Assembly: GCA_021234155.1 (NCBI GenBank)
Contig: JAJEKV010000020.1
Span: 508,938-572,937, forward strand
Origin: Isoetes taiwanensis
Taxonomy: Eukaryota; Streptophyta; Lycopodiopsida; Isoetales; Isoetaceae
Direction of reading: 5' to 3'
Length of the DNA: 64,000 bases
The notes under the pieces are model-generated. The model was not told where the DNA came from and searched no databases. It saw only the letters and a program-made list of their open reading frames with translations. Of the stretch, positions 10,726 through 22,574 are shown in pieces (the stretch's first letter is position 1; the number at the start of each line of letters is the position of its first letter). Both the position numbers and the translations under genes were made by a program.

Positions 10726-12110
10726 TCCACATATCTTTTGTTCCTTTTCATGATCCTATGTTCGTTCCAATTGTGTTTATTTGTCATTTCGTCTTCGTTC
10801 TCATTTAATTCTTTTTTCTTCTTGTTGGTTTGTTCTTTATTCTTCTGCTCCATGTATGCTGGTGTGTTCCTTGTTAGATTTTCGCTTAGTTCTTTTGAGT
10901 CATTTTTGGGTTATTTTTTAATATTTCTCTCTCTCTTTCACATATTCTTTTTATTCTCCCTCCTTCGTTTAATCATTGACTTCGTAGATCTATTTTAAAT
11001 CGTTTTGTCCCTTATTTGTTCTTTCTCTTGTGTTTGCTCAGCTCATCTCTTGAGTCGCCTTAATATTGCTTTGCCCCGCTGGTGACAATATATAATGTTT
11101 TTGCCCGTCACCCTGGTTATCCAAGTTTCCCCACTAGCCTTGCTTAGCCATGTTTTCTTTTTTGTCCCATTTGTCTCTTTCATTCGAAGCATCCTTTTTT
11201 TGCTCTTTCTTCCATCAGTTTGCTTCTGCCCTATTGCCCTCGTCATCTTAGTTTGCTCCGTTTGTTAGTCTAATTCATCCTGTTTGGCCTTGTTGATCAT
11301 TTTTTCATTACCTTCTTGTACTTTATTCACATACTCCATTAGCTCTACTATATTTTCTAAGGTATAGTTCCTTTTTTGTGTTCTCATTGGTTCTTGCTTG
11401 CTCTATGCCTTGACGTATTTTTTCCTTTTTGCAATGATATATTTAGGTTTTGGAGTTTTTTGGATCCTTTTGATGCATATATCTCTAAAAGTTCTATTCT
11501 GTATCGTTTAGTCTACGTGCTTTATGTATTTGTGTGTTTTCCTTGTCAGTTTTTTGTTGAGTCCTTGTAACTCTTTTAATTCCTTTGTCTGTTCCAGTTT
11601 GACCCCGTTAACTCTTTTGGGTAGTGCACTTCCTGCCATTGCTTTTAATTGCCTCGTTTCTTCTTTCTTTTGTTTCCTTGTGCTCCACTTTGACCTCCTT
11701 AACTCGTTTGCGTCATGCCCTTCTTGCCTTTGCTTATTGCCTCGCTTTTCCTCCACTTTGTCTTGCTTCTTCTATTCCAGTAACTCCATTAGATCCCTTA
11801 GTTCATCATGTGTGTATTACGCTAGTCTTTCTAGAATGCATAACTTTCATATCTATTTTGACCATGTCTTCTCTTGATTCAACTTAATCCTCTTTTTCAT
11901 ATTGGGATCCATATATCATGTTCTTTGCCCACTGCGTTGATTATCCCCGTTATTCTATCAGTCTTGCTTTGTAGTTTTCAGGTTGCCCCCTTTTTCTGAT
12001 TTGTTCTATTCATCATTTTTGGCCAATTTTTCCTTCGTTTCACTTTTTGCCTTTTATTTCTTTGTCGTCTTGGTTTGCTCCATTCCTTTGAAGTAGATTC
12101 CTCTTCTATC
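10726..12110. other. Pyrimidine-rich sequence, no supported gene
   Basis: Strongly T/C-rich on the + strand, so the minus strand gives Lys/Glu/Asn-rich frames with no domain. Loosely repeated phrases (CCTTGTTAG or CCTTGTCAG; TTAACTC) suggest degenerate internal duplication. It resembles the first 3.9 kb in texture. Confidence 0.4.
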
Positions 12111-12147
12111 GGCCAACTAGTTGTGTCATAGGACCCATCCTAGGAAT
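12111..12147 (+). repeat. 37-bp direct repeat, left copy
   Basis: A perfect copy of this sequence (GGCCAACTAGTTGTGTCATA followed by GGACCCATCCTAGGAAT) occurs 1.2 kb to the right. Outside the 37 bp the flanks differ. It could be an unusually long target-site duplication, the ends of short terminal repeats, or a fragment of one duplicated repeat. Confidence 0.85.
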
Positions 12148-12203
12148 GCCACGGTTCTATTGTGATAGCAATAGAACCGACATTCCTTGGATGGGGACGT
12201 CCT
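12130..12203. other. Long inverted repeat (hairpin)
   Basis: The centre is a perfect 10-bp inverted repeat, GGTTCTATTG and CAATAGAACC around TGATAG. Outside it the arms continue with AGGA(C)CCATCC(T)AGGAAT pairing to ATTCCTTGGATGGGG, with bulges. The stem overlaps the left 37-bp direct repeat; the right direct repeat keeps only the left arm. Confidence 0.8.
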
Positions 12204-12534
12204 ACTTGCACCTCCTATTTATACCACCTCCTTCCTCATTTCCAGTCATCGGCATTCTCTTGAGCTTATTTTCCTTATTGTTCTTTTCTAGCTCCACAAG
12301 CTTCCCGCCCCCCTCTCCCTTTATCATATCCGAGCTTGTTGGTCATTTCTTCATCCGTTTTCCCGTTTTCTCATTTCATGTTCCATCGTTGAAGTTGCTT
12401 CATTTCCTGTTAGTCAGTCGGTTATCTGTATTTGTCTATTTGTCTATACTTCTCGGGTCGCTCTGCAGCACCTGTTTTCCTCCATGTTTCTTTCTAGTTT
12501 TATGAACGTGCATACATTCTTATTTTTCATTTTT

Positions 12535-12970
12535 CTCGGCGTGGCACTGTAGCCTCCGAGACTTACTTATCATTTCATTATTTTTCGGCATGGCACTGTG
12601 GTCTCGGAGTCATGATTCTTTTTTCATTTTCTCTCGGCGTGGCACTGTAGCCTCCGAGGCAGCACTAATCGGATATTTTCTTGCGATGGTCATTCCGCAA
12701 ACGGTTTCCGATTGGTCGGCTGTTGTTTCTTCCTCGGGGCTTTCTCTCGGTGTGGCTTTGTAGCCTCTTAGTCAATATTTATTTATACATGTTTTCTCTC
12801 GGCGTGGCGCTGTTGCCTCCGAGATCATATTTATTGTTTTTTCTTGGCGTGGCGCTGTAGCCTCCGAGGCAGCACTAACCGGTTGTTTTTTCCCGCGATG
12901 GTCATTCCGCGAACGGTTCCCGATTGGTCGGCTGTTGTTTCTTTCTCGGCGTGGCTCTGGAGCCTCCGAG
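12535..12970 (+). repeat. Array of seven 26-bp hairpin motifs, with a period of about 210 bp
   Basis: Seven copies of a 26-bp motif start at 12535, 12584, 12633, 12746, 12798, 12843 and 12945. The form is CTCGGCGTGGC, a short loop such as ACTGTA, then GCCTCCGAG, so CTCGG..GGC can pair with GCC..CCGAG. Loop and stem vary between copies, with some paired changes. Copies 1-4, 2-5 and 3-6 are 210-214 bp apart. The sequence between copies 3-4 and 6-7 (GCAGCACTAA, GCGATGGTCATTCCGC, GATTGGTCGGCTGTTG) is also repeated, showing a duplicated higher-order unit. Function is unknown. Confidence 0.8.
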
Positions 12971-13315
12971 TCTTCTTGCCTATGACATCTAACTCATTGA
13001 CGGGTTATTTTTCTTTCAGCCTTGATTCTGCAGGATTATTTAAGGTCTTGCGGTTGCCATAGTGCGTGGGGTCGTGCTTCAACTATTTGCTTGGGTTTCC
13101 TCAAAAACCTAAGAAGGCGTAGTTCTTCTTCCCGATGAGGAGCAGTCACCGAGTCTTCTCATCTTTGCATCGACCAAGTGGCGGATAAAACCATCTTTTA
13201 TGTTGTATTCTTCAGTTTCATCATGCTCTCGATGATTGTCTAGTTTCGGAGCATTTAAAGTTTATATTTCCAAATTTATCTATCCCTAGTGAGGGATCCA
13301 TTTGTACTCAATGTT

Positions 13316-13352
13316 GGCCAACTAGTTGTGTCATAGGACCCATCCTAGGAAT
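13316..13352 (+). repeat. 37-bp direct repeat, right copy
   Basis: Identical to the left copy at 12.1 kb; together they bracket the hairpin array. After this copy the sequence turns A/T-rich rather than continuing into the inverted-repeat arm. Confidence 0.85.
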
Positions 13353-16340
13353 AAAAATTTAAATTAAGTCATACAAAAGCGCTGGTAGATAATCATACAA
13401 AAGCACTGGTAGATATTTTTACAACCCATAATCCCTGTAACTTCCTGTTTCCAGCATGATAATTATTTCTTTATTCACAGTCAGGTTCAGGCTAAGAAAA
13501 TATAAGACCAGTAGAAGTCTTGCATCCAGAACTCTTGAATCCATAGCCTACAGCTTTAACTTAAATATGACAAACATATGGCAATACCTAATTACTCGTA
13601 GTCAGATCAAAAGTCCCCATTTGCATTTCTTGCCCTGGTTGAGATGTATTCCCATGGCGTTGCCAAATAGGGACACTGAATTCCTTGCTAGGCAGATGGC
13701 CTCTACTGCTAAACTTTCAAGGTTGCCATAGCTACCAATGTTCGGTCATCCAAAACAGTGTTTTGCATGCGAACCGAAGGCTCATTGTATGGAAGTGCCT
13801 CATCTGAGTCATCCTTATAGGATCAGAAAGGGAAAATCCATTCTCATAAGCATAGCACCAAAATCAACGTATGCTTAGCCAAAATATATGGTCAGGGCTA
13901 AATCCCTAAATTAGATATGGCCTGCACGAAATCCTTGGGCAGAGCCCTTGCCTACATCGGCCGGATTATAGCGGTCACCACCGTAAAGCTTGAGAGGAAT
14001 AAATGCTTCCAGCATAAGGTATGCTAAGTAGCAATTAGTGTAGAAAGGAACAAATACATCAAGTATATGAGTAATCTACAAATTCCAATTGTTCAGCAGT
14101 ATGCTCATCTGATAACCCATCAAATAACTGCCATGGTCATAAATATATCTTCAAGTAGGTTCCATTCTAGGAATTTATGAAGTCCAACAGCCCAACATAT
14201 GTCTATAAAATGTAGAGATACAATTAGAGTATTGCAGTGTCCATTAGCTAAAATCTAAAATCTTATTGTTTAAATTTGGTTTTTCTGGTCTGGTAAAAAC
14301 TTTTTGATTTATTTATAAGGTTGTTTTCCTAAGGTTTTTAATATTTTGGCCGCCGGTAAAAGTTTACGGCAATCCAAAAATCGGGAAACATTTTGTATGG
14401 TCTGGGATAGAAATGGGCAGAGAGGCGATGCATGCATGCATGCCACGATTCAAAGGCTACATAGGATTGAAGATCTTGGAATTGATTGCTTGGGCATGTA
14501 AACTGGTTCTTGATTTTTCAAATGGCATTTTTAATTAAGAATTCTTGGAAGAGGAGCTTACATGTTATCGAACAGAGCAACATGGGTGATGCATCTTTGT
14601 ACTTGGCTAAATCTTATGTTGGAGATGTCTGGTTGCATCTTTATGAATGATGCCATGGCAACTACCTCAACGCCTTCTACTAAAACATCTCAAGTCGTCA
14701 TCCAAAACTCTATATCATGGATCCTGACCTCCTCAGTATATTCATGTGGTCTTTTTTAGGTTGTGTTCTTCCTTTCTTCGGTTGAGGTTTCTGGGTGCCT
14801 TTTTGTTCAAAAGTGAATGATTGAACTTTTTGCGACACAATTCAGTTATGACTATCGCCCGAATCCTTTACTTTTGGAATCCCTGAGCTCATTGGACTAT
14901 CTGCATGAAGCCTTGCAGCTTCGTTAAAAGAAGGCAAGTAGTAATATGTCCTTTTTACCTAAAATTTTAGTCTGTAGTTTATGTCCTCAGTGTTGTATAC
15001 TTGCTCACACAGTATGGAATCTATTGGCACCAAGTTTGTCTCAAAGGAAGTCATTCTGAGCCAGGTAGCTATATTTACTTGACTTGAATTTTGTTCTTTG
15101 TCTTTTCCTTGGCAAATTGTTGCTCACAGATAATTTCAAATGCTTCTTTTGTCAGTATATTACCTTAAAGGATCAAGCAGATTTGGCATTATTGTTGGCG
15201 TTAATTCTACGTAACTGTCCCCATTTTAGGCCTATATCCTTTTTCTTTTTATTCTGCCACATCAAGTTCATATTTCAAATGGCCTTTCCTATATAGAAAG
15301 GGGCAAATCCTTGCGAGATTGGAAGACCATAGGCTAACAGCTCTTGGTTTTCCCAGCGTACCGAAATCTTTTTCAATTTTAAGCCCATGTTGGTTTGCCT
15401 AAGCTTTGGATTTTTTTTTGTTGCCGTATTTTGGTTGGAGTACGTTTCTTTTTTTTGAATCAGATCACTCTTCTTCACCTGTTGGAAGATGAATAGAGAT
15501 GAAACAACGCTCTGATCTTGCTCACAAAGTAGTGACAGGCTTCGATATTGCACATAAAGTATTTTTAGTTTAATGTTTTACTTCTAATACGATTCGTGCA
15601 CCTTGACAGACAATAATGGCTTTCAAATAGGGCTTCCATCATTCAAACTCATGGTAAGCCAACGCTCAATTTTGTGGTTTTTTGGCGGCACAACTGTATG
15701 AAATGTTTTTCCATAACATGTTCATCCATGAGACCATGTCTTGGGCTGGATTGTTTTCCAGGCATCCAGGTATATTTTGCCTCTTACATTTTTTAACCTT
15801 TCTCATTACACATGAATAATGTATGGCCCATTGAGCAGTAGTCTTAAATGCTTGCCATTGAGTATGCATTACTATAAATTAAATGTGAAATGGGATGCAT
15901 TACTTTGCAAGTACACATTATATTGTCACATCAATTTTCTCTCCCATGTAAGACCACTGCCATTGGATTCTACTTCATGGTAATAGCATTTGAATAGGTT
16001 TAGAAGAGGATCATGTTGCCTAGGAATTAGCAACCCCTTTGGAAATGATTTCACATTGCCATTCAAGTGCTTGCTTATAGAGAGAAGGAAGACTTTGTTT
16101 ATGAACAAAGCACAAGAGACCTTATTGTTCTTGTGCATCACATATTGCACATACGATAGAAGCACACTTATTGAGAACTCTAAAATCTTTGTCCAACTTT
16201 GAAGCTTCTCATCATAATAAATAGTTTAAAGAGTAATCAAAACCACATTCATTACGCCATAGAATATCTAACAGTTAAAGCTGACGATTTATCAAAGCTC
16301 TCTAGAGACTCAATTCCTTCGAATTAAGTTTTGAGAAAGA
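13353..16340. other. No assigned gene; a few exon-like stretches
   Basis: Most of this is low-complexity or unassignable. On the + strand YDYRPNPLLLESLSSLDYLH (about 14.85-14.92 kb), MESIGTKFVSKEVILSQ (15.01-15.06 kb, followed by GT) and ITLKDQADLALLLALILRNC (15.16-15.22 kb) have protein-like composition. They could be decayed exons of one gene, but I recognise no family and cannot link them by phase. A short ATGC run lies near 14.43 kb. Confidence 0.3.
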
Positions 16341-16817
16341 ATAGCTGAAGAATAGAATAGAATAGAATAGAATACATTTATGTCCTTTGTGCCGTAAGGC
16401 CCCTGGACTTGTGTAGCATGGGCGAGCTCCCTACAAGGGTGCTACTAGCACATCACGCTGTTTTAATGTAGCCTTTTCGGAAGGCTGACTTTTTTCCTTT
16501 AATACCAGCACCCCGCTTTACCTCGGCTTCTTGGCCGTGCAGTGATGCGTCGTTATCAATCAGCTTTTAGCTGAGCAATTTGTGTGGGGCTATATGACCC
16601 GTATTGTACAGATCATATTACAAGCCCTCTTTCACTTTGGTACCTCTCGTAATGCGGTCATCATTCTTTGGATCGCATCTGCGGATCCCGTAATTTATTC
16701 CGTCATCTTCATCATCCACGTGGATTGGTTCCCCCACTTTATATTTCCATATCATCCCCCGATGTCCCCATAGATCGGCAATCGTTAATCATATGGTTTT
16801 CATCCTCTATTCCCCGC

Positions 16818-17303
16818 TCACATATTCTCGCATATCCTATCCTCCTTGTCTATCCCTCTCCATCCGTCCTTTTCGATTCTTAGATCGTGGCTTCCCATCC
16901 CGAATCGACCCGGTATGTCCCTTACGTTTCTTCCCAATATGTTATCCCGGTACACAGTGTCCCATCTGTTGATGCGGATTAAAAACTTGTGCGAGCCCGG
17001 TCTGTCTTGGGTCCTGTATGTCTCTGCTGACCATGCTCTCGCCGCTATGTCTGTCCAATCCTCATTCCACTTTGCTCTTCTTCTATCGTTACTTTCGGGT
17101 TCAGTCCCATCTTCACGGTCCATGTTGCCACCTCTCACGAACCATCCGGTGCCTTCAAGGATGTGTGACTTTTTGCTGATTCGGTGATTGCAATCTTTGG
17201 GCCGGTTTCCCTTGGATGTCTCCGGCGTTGTCTCGGCGGGTATCTTATGGTTCTCTCCCATGCTCTCACTTCCATTGGCCTTTGCCCCTTGTTTGAGGAC
17301 CAT
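16818..17303 (-). pseudogene. LINE C-terminal region, open but without a recognised domain
   Basis: A 161-codon open frame downstream of the reverse transcriptase, rich in Arg, Asp, Glu and Gly. It lies where the post-RT region of a LINE polyprotein should be, but I see no clear zinc-knuckle or RNase H motif. It may be out of the original frame because the flanking RT frame is interrupted. Confidence 0.35.
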
Positions 17304-17639
17304 GATTGTCGGTTAGGCGTGTTTGTCCTTACCACAATTCTATGCATTGCCATTGTCTAAAAATTCCTTCCTGCTTTTCCCGGTTCTTTACATTAAGCCC
17401 GCCCCCATGCTTACTGCTTTCCGCATAACCGGGGTGGTGGCTACCGCTGCACTAAATAGGTAGCATTTGATGTCCCAATCAGTTATTAAAAACTACATTA
17501 CGAAGTTTTTCATGTTAAAGTAACTTCCTATAGCTGATTGGAATCAAGGCGTTAGCTCCTTTGGCCCACTTCCACCCTGCCATGTGCATCATAACCTAGA
17601 TATCTCGTGATTACATTTGCTTCCTCTATCTCCTTCTCT

Positions 17640-18540
17640 TTATATCACGAAAGGTTTATGCATGTTCCTGTGTCCAAAGATCACTATCTTTGTTTTGCTA
17701 GGTTCACTTTATTAGCCCTCAGTATCTTCACAAAATTGTTCCGAATTTTGAGCAATGCATGCATTCCTTTGTTTTTGTTGCCATCATACCAAGATCGCCC
17801 CATATATAGCATTATTGGTACCTTAGTGTCTCCCGGTGTGGGGGCATACTGATCCCCTTGTTGATCTCATTATGTATCCCTGTGGTGCATCTATGTATAT
17901 TCCAAAGCGAGTTGGGGATAACGGGCATCCACTGCTTCACACATGTCACATATTATCGGGTGTCCTTCTGTTCCATCTTTGCATACACCTTGTGGTGCAG
18001 TCTTGCGATCGATCCTACCATGCTTCTCGGGGCTTGCATATCCATTAGTCTTTTTAGCGGCTTCTCTCGGGGATCAGAGCGGCGCTTTCCTCGAAATCTA
18101 CAAAGCAATGATTATTTTCTTTCCATGCGGCTTTGTTCTGCTCTATTAGTATCCGAAAGGGTCCGCGAGATGATCTCGTGGTTGAGTGCTCAGTGCGAAC
18201 CCGGCCCCTTGCGGCTCTCACATTTCCTTCCTCCTCGCCCATTTCTTTAGTTTGTTATCCAATTACCTTTCCAAACCATTTTGCGAAAATCGAGGCTTAC
18301 CATTATCGTCCTATAGTTCCCTGGATCTTTTCTATTCCCTGCCTTATGTAGGGGGTATGACTGTTGTATGTCCATCCGTGCAGGGAGCCCTGTATGTATG
18401 ATGCCGTTTAAAAATGTCTCATTACACTGTCCTTTATTTCTGTCTCGGCGCATTTCAGCAATTCCGCGGTCGGGCCAGGTATAAATCGGTGCTTTGTGAT
18501 TAGCCATTTTGTTTAGGGCTAGCATTACTTCCAACATATT
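17640..18540 (-). pseudogene. LINE reverse transcriptase domain, frameshifted
   Basis: Several RT blocks are legible in order on the minus strand but in different frames. First is LALNKMANHKAP with PLHKAGNRKDPGNYRTIMVS (RT0/RT1-like). Next is RILIEQNKAAWKENNHCFVDF, the block leading to the first catalytic Asp. Then comes PLSPTLFGIYID near 17.9 kb, and a degenerate form of the YADD block near 17.8 kb (DLGMMATK). The 'PLSPTLFG.YID' wording differs from typical plant L1 elements, so another LINE clade is likely. Frame shifts and altered catalytic residues mean no functional enzyme. Confidence 0.65.
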
Positions 18541-19092
18541 GAAGCATGGTTTGTCCGGGTCATCTTTGTATTGGTATTGGTACCCGTGGCCTGTCTTATA
18601 TAATTTGTCCAGATATGTCTCCCATCCCTCGGTTCCAATGTCATCTTGTTCGTCCCTTGCTTTTTTACATTGCTACCCCCTCCTTTGTTTTGAATCCTTT
18701 CCGAAATCTTGGGGCTGTTTTTCTCGGCTGAGTTTTCCCATGTACCATTGGTGCTGTAGCAGGTTATTGTATCTTTTCTTCTTTAGTAACCTTATGTATG
18801 CTGCCTTCTCTTCTCGGTATGTCTCCCTCCCCTTATGCTTTCTTAATTTCCTCTTGTGTTCTCTCGCTTTTCGTCATCATACCATCTTGAAGCTCAATGC
18901 CCCGTTCTTCCTAATTTTGATCCTTCTCCCAAACACATCTGCTGCTACCCTTATCATTATGTCATTGAGGGTATTCCCATTGTCAATTGCATTGTGTTCC
19001 CCCCAGTCCCATTTTCCCATTTCATCCTTGATCATTTGGGTAAAGGTTTTTCGCGTTACCTTTCACGGAATTGAATTCTTACCCCGTCTTTG

Positions 19093-19860
19093 TTATCCTT
19101 CTTTATTTACATTGCCATCCTTTTGTGGCGTCTCATCCAATCTAAATGTTAGTTTGATCGGTCTATGGCTTTCCCTTTTCCCGATTCGGCCATTCCCCAG
19201 CATTAGCCCTTCTACCTTTTCTGCTGCTTGGTCGCTCAAAATTATATAATCCACTATGCTCTTACCATGTGAGTTTTGGCTCGTAAAACCTCCCGATCCC
19301 CTCCATCTTTTCGTGCCATTAGCTATGATCACCCCTGTTGCCGTGCAGACTTCCAGCAATAGCTCACCCCTAGCGTTGACCTCAGCCTTATCTTCTGTAT
19401 CCCTCGCCATTCCCCGTGTCCTCGCCGTGTACACTATCTGACCATCTTTCTCATCCGCATGCGTAATTTGTGCTTGTTCCTGTCTGGTTCTGGCATTTAG
19501 ATCTCCTACTATAATCATTGGTCCTTGTCCCTTCCATTTCGTTATGTTTTCTCCCAGTTCCAACAATTCCAGCTTATCGCTGTTTGGCGGGTAATATGCA
19601 ATTATCAGAACTACCTCTTGTTTGTTTTTCAATTGAATATTCAAAACCATATATCTTTTATTGATATCTGAATGTAACATACATGCATTGTGAGCCGCAC
19701 TATTCTTTATATAACAAGCCAGACCTGCACTCCCTCTCCCTTTCTTGAAATCCCTGTCTTTCCAACATGTAAACAGCTGGTACCCTTCCTCCTCTGGTAG
19801 CCTTTTAGTGTTATGCTCCCATGTCTCTGCCAAACATATTATGTCACAAATTGTGGGCAC
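19093..19860 (-). pseudogene. LINE AP-endonuclease domain (exonuclease-endonuclease-phosphatase family)
   Basis: A 255-codon open frame holds the endonuclease that nicks target DNA for LINE insertion. Visible motifs are CLAETW (metal-binding Glu), YYPPNS, IIVGDLNAR (catalytic Asp/Asn) and SHRPIKL near the end, corresponding to the SDH-type block with the Asp replaced. HGKSIVDYIILS precedes it, as in other LINE endonucleases. It lies directly upstream of the RT blocks in the same orientation. It is the longest uninterrupted piece of this LINE; the changed SDH block suggests reduced or no activity. Confidence 0.8.
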
Positions 19861-20357
19861 CTTCCATCTTTCTCCATCATCCCATGGGTACCCTGGTGCA
19901 GTTCGATTACCATAATGGGCTGTCTTTTTCCCGAGGTTGCTCGCCGGGTCTCCATGTTTTCCGTGCCATTCCCCATTCTCCTTGGCCTCCCCACGGTTTT
20001 CATTGTCGGGGTTGGCCCTTGAATACTTGATTTGTTAAATCTTCGTTTCCCCCTTTCCGCTTCCTCCTATTGCTCTGCTCGCTCCCATCTACCGTGATTG
20101 CTCTTAGTGCCTCTCTCGCATTACGTTCTCCCGCATCATTTGTATGGATTTCCGCGAGATGTGAATTTTCCTTCTCTACTCCCGTTGGTTACGCTACCCC
20201 CCGCAACCCTTCCGTCTCGCTCCTAGCGGTTGAGTCCCTTGCTCTCTTTACCCTTTTGTGTATGTATACCTTGCCATTCTTGACCCACAGCGTATCCTGC
20301 TTGGTTCCGTTCCACGGCTTTGGCCAATTCCACAATGTAGCCCCCCCTGTCTACGCA

Positions 20358-20684
20358 TCACTTGTTAATGCCTCCCTTACTTTGATTCCATTCCTCAATC
20401 TGGATCCCATCCGTAAAGATCCTCTCCTTGGTTGCCATGTCCCTCAATGTCAGGTTTATGTGCCTCGATCTCCCCCTCCATTGGCCCGTCGGGCTTTGAC
20501 GATGACCCCCTGTGTTCCTTGAACACCGCTCTATCACTTCCATGTAACTTCGATATATATCCTCATTAGGCCTCTCTGCTATCCCAATTAGCCTAACATC
20601 ATGTTTAATCTTATTCTGCTCCTCATATTCCAATAAATGTGGTTTTATCCTATCATATGACTCCCATGCATCCAAAATCAACAT
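20358..20684 (-). pseudogene. LINE ORF1-like segment
   Basis: About 108 codons upstream of the endonuclease in the same orientation. VRLIGIAERPNEDIYRSY and HINLTLRDMATKERIF recall the RRM-like nucleic-acid-binding ORF1 domains of LINEs, where a beta strand 'IG.pE' is followed later by 'F.s...r..il'. Assignment rests on position as much as on sequence. The start is uncertain and the frame is probably truncated on both sides. Confidence 0.4.
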
Positions 20685-21468
20685 TTGATTTCTCTAATTC
20701 AACCAACCTTTGCAGGGGATCTTTGCTTTCTCCTCTTCGATCTCGTCCATTCTCATGCATTTCCTCGTTCATCTTCTCCACCCCTCCTACTCTCCGTCCA
20801 TGCTAGTGATGGCTGCTTTGTTCTTTGTTACAAGTCTCGGTAATCGTTGAGTGCATCCGTGTTCGGGATCTTTGCCTCTAGCCGTTTATCCATTTGTGCC
20901 AAAAAAGTCCCTAAGGTCTTGTTGGCTCCACCGAACTCTTACCGCCTCAATCTCCTCTGGCGGCTGCAGTTGATGCTATCGGCCATCGCCCTCGTTTGCA
21001 AGAGAATCACGTCGCGAGAAAGACTCTAAGCGTCGTTAGTACTGCTAGACTCTTGCTTGTGGAATAACCGTCGTTTCCCCTAAGACTATATATATTTCTT
21101 TGCTTCTAAACGGTATTTTTATTGGCGATTACGTTCGATTTGAATTTCAAATTTTAAAATTCAAAATTCAAAAGGCCCTAATTAGTTTAAATCCGTCCCT
21201 TTTATTGTCACTTTCGGTTCTTTTCTTTTTTTATCCCGTTGCCCAAGGTTGATCCACTTTCGGGTTTCACCAGTCCGAGTGGTTGGGTAGATGCTTGTCT
21301 GTATTGATTAAGCTAGTATTTTTGTGGTTACGTGTTCCTGTATTTACGTGCATGTATCGTTCCACATTTGTCTTTGTGCTCGTGCTCCTTAGTCCGGTGG
21401 GGGTAAGCCCCCTTGTCCATACTTTTCCCCGCATCCACCGTGTATTGCCGGTTTTAGATCCTCACGGG

Positions 21469-21818
21469 GTATTCTTCATACATATGTTTATGCAGATTAG
21501 TTATATTGAGTTTTTAGTGGTCCGGGTTACGAGTTGGTGGGTCTTGCCCTCGCTATCCTGGTGTACGGCGGAGGCTTAGCCTCACTGTCCCGTATCTTGT
21601 TCCCGGTCCACCTTTTACTCGTGTTGCCATACATCGATAATTGATGGTGAGGTATTCTTCATACCCATTTGTACAAGTCATATGCCGGATTCTCCATGTG
21701 TTGATGAGTTTATGGTGGTCCGGGTTACCAGTTGGTGGGTCTAGCCCTCGCTATCACGGTGTCTGCGGCGGAGGCATAACCTCTCGTCCCGATATCTTGC
21801 CCGTCCCGCCTTTTACTC
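21469..21818 (+). repeat. Imperfect tandem duplication, about 180-bp unit
   Basis: Two units share TATTCTTCATAC, GTGGTCCGGGTTAC, AGTTGGTGGGTCT, GCCCTCGCTATC, GGCGGAGGC and CGCCTTTTACT-like segments in order. It lies in T-rich, non-coding DNA between the LINE and the fold-back element. Confidence 0.7.
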
Positions 21819-22120
21819 TGAAATCATTTTGTTCTCTGCGTGCTTCTGCGTGTCCTTTCATCAGTCTCCCTCTGCTTGTATCTTTTACGGGGCTTATTAT
21901 CTCTGTCAAATTATTCTTGTTCCCTTTCTATCTGTTACTTACCTGTCACCCATTATTTTGTATTTCCCTTATTTTTGAGTGTTTTCGTCACCCTTCTCCT
22001 TAATATCTTTCCTTAATATCTCACAACCTCGATGCATCCTTGACGTCATCTATATATTATACTTTACATACTTTACATTCGACTTTACATTACTGTATCT
22101 AAGTTGTACATACATACTCT

Positions 22121-22409
22121 CCCCTTTGGTTTGGGTGCATATTCACACGGGGGGTGACTCCGGGCAACGAGAGCTGTTGGATAGGCATATTCACCCCTTA
22201 TTCCTTAATCTATACCGTACGTAAAGTTCCTCGTTTGTGGGGTATGCAAGTACAAAATTTGCTATACTGTATAACAAGATTCGCAAAATACTGTAAGATT
22301 TCAAGTGGAATACTATATGGTGTTGATTTAGATGCGTGCAAAATACAATTATGAGGGGCTCTCGCCCCTCACGTCACCCCCTGTGAATATGCACCCAAAC
22401 CAAAGGGGG
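22121..22409. mobile_element. Fold-back element with 37-bp inverted ends
   Basis: The left arm starts CCCCTTTGGTTTGGGTGCAT and runs on through ATTCACACGGGG; the right arm is its reverse complement with one indel. The arms enclose about 215 bp with no coding capacity and a second small hairpin (GAGGGG/CCCCTC) next to the right arm. I could not identify a target-site duplication. It is a MITE- or Foldback-like non-autonomous element. Confidence 0.7.
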
Positions 22410-22439
22410 TTTAAGGGGGATTTTAATTTAAATGTGTTG

Positions 22440-22570
22440 GACCCAATGGTTGTGTTAATTAATGTCAATGGTAGTTATATGTTGGTTGTTAATGTCAATG
22501 GTTGTTATGTGTTGGTTGTTATGTGTTGGGGATTTAATTTTTATATGTTGGATGTTAATGGTTTGTGTTG
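22440..22570 (+). repeat. Short minisatellite, TGTTGGTTGTTA-like units
   Basis: Irregular repeats of TGTTGGTTGTTAATG and TGTCAATGG follow the fold-back element. Expansion by slippage explains the open frames here. Confidence 0.7.
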
Positions 22571-22574
22571 CCAA

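Larger units (their letters stand above)
16350..21030 (-). mobile_element. LINE (non-LTR retrotransposon), decayed, with a pentamer tail
   Basis: On the minus strand the order is an ORF1-like segment, AP-type endonuclease, reverse transcriptase and a C-terminal region. The 3' end falls at a (TATTC)5 tail (16350-16374 on the + strand) instead of poly(A). The 5' edge is not defined; 21030 is an estimate where LINE-like coding stops. The frame is broken in several places, so the element is inactive as read. Confidence 0.75.

Noticed and set aside
10632-11756. Minus-strand Lys/Glu-rich coiled-coil-like frames
   Set aside because: Explained by purine-rich composition of that strand; no conserved motif and frequent stops.
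12535-12970. CRISPR-like array (26-bp repeats, short spacers)
   Set aside because: Repeats are imperfect, spacing is multiples of about 50 bp, intervening sequence is itself repeated, no cas genes, and the genome is a plant nucleus.
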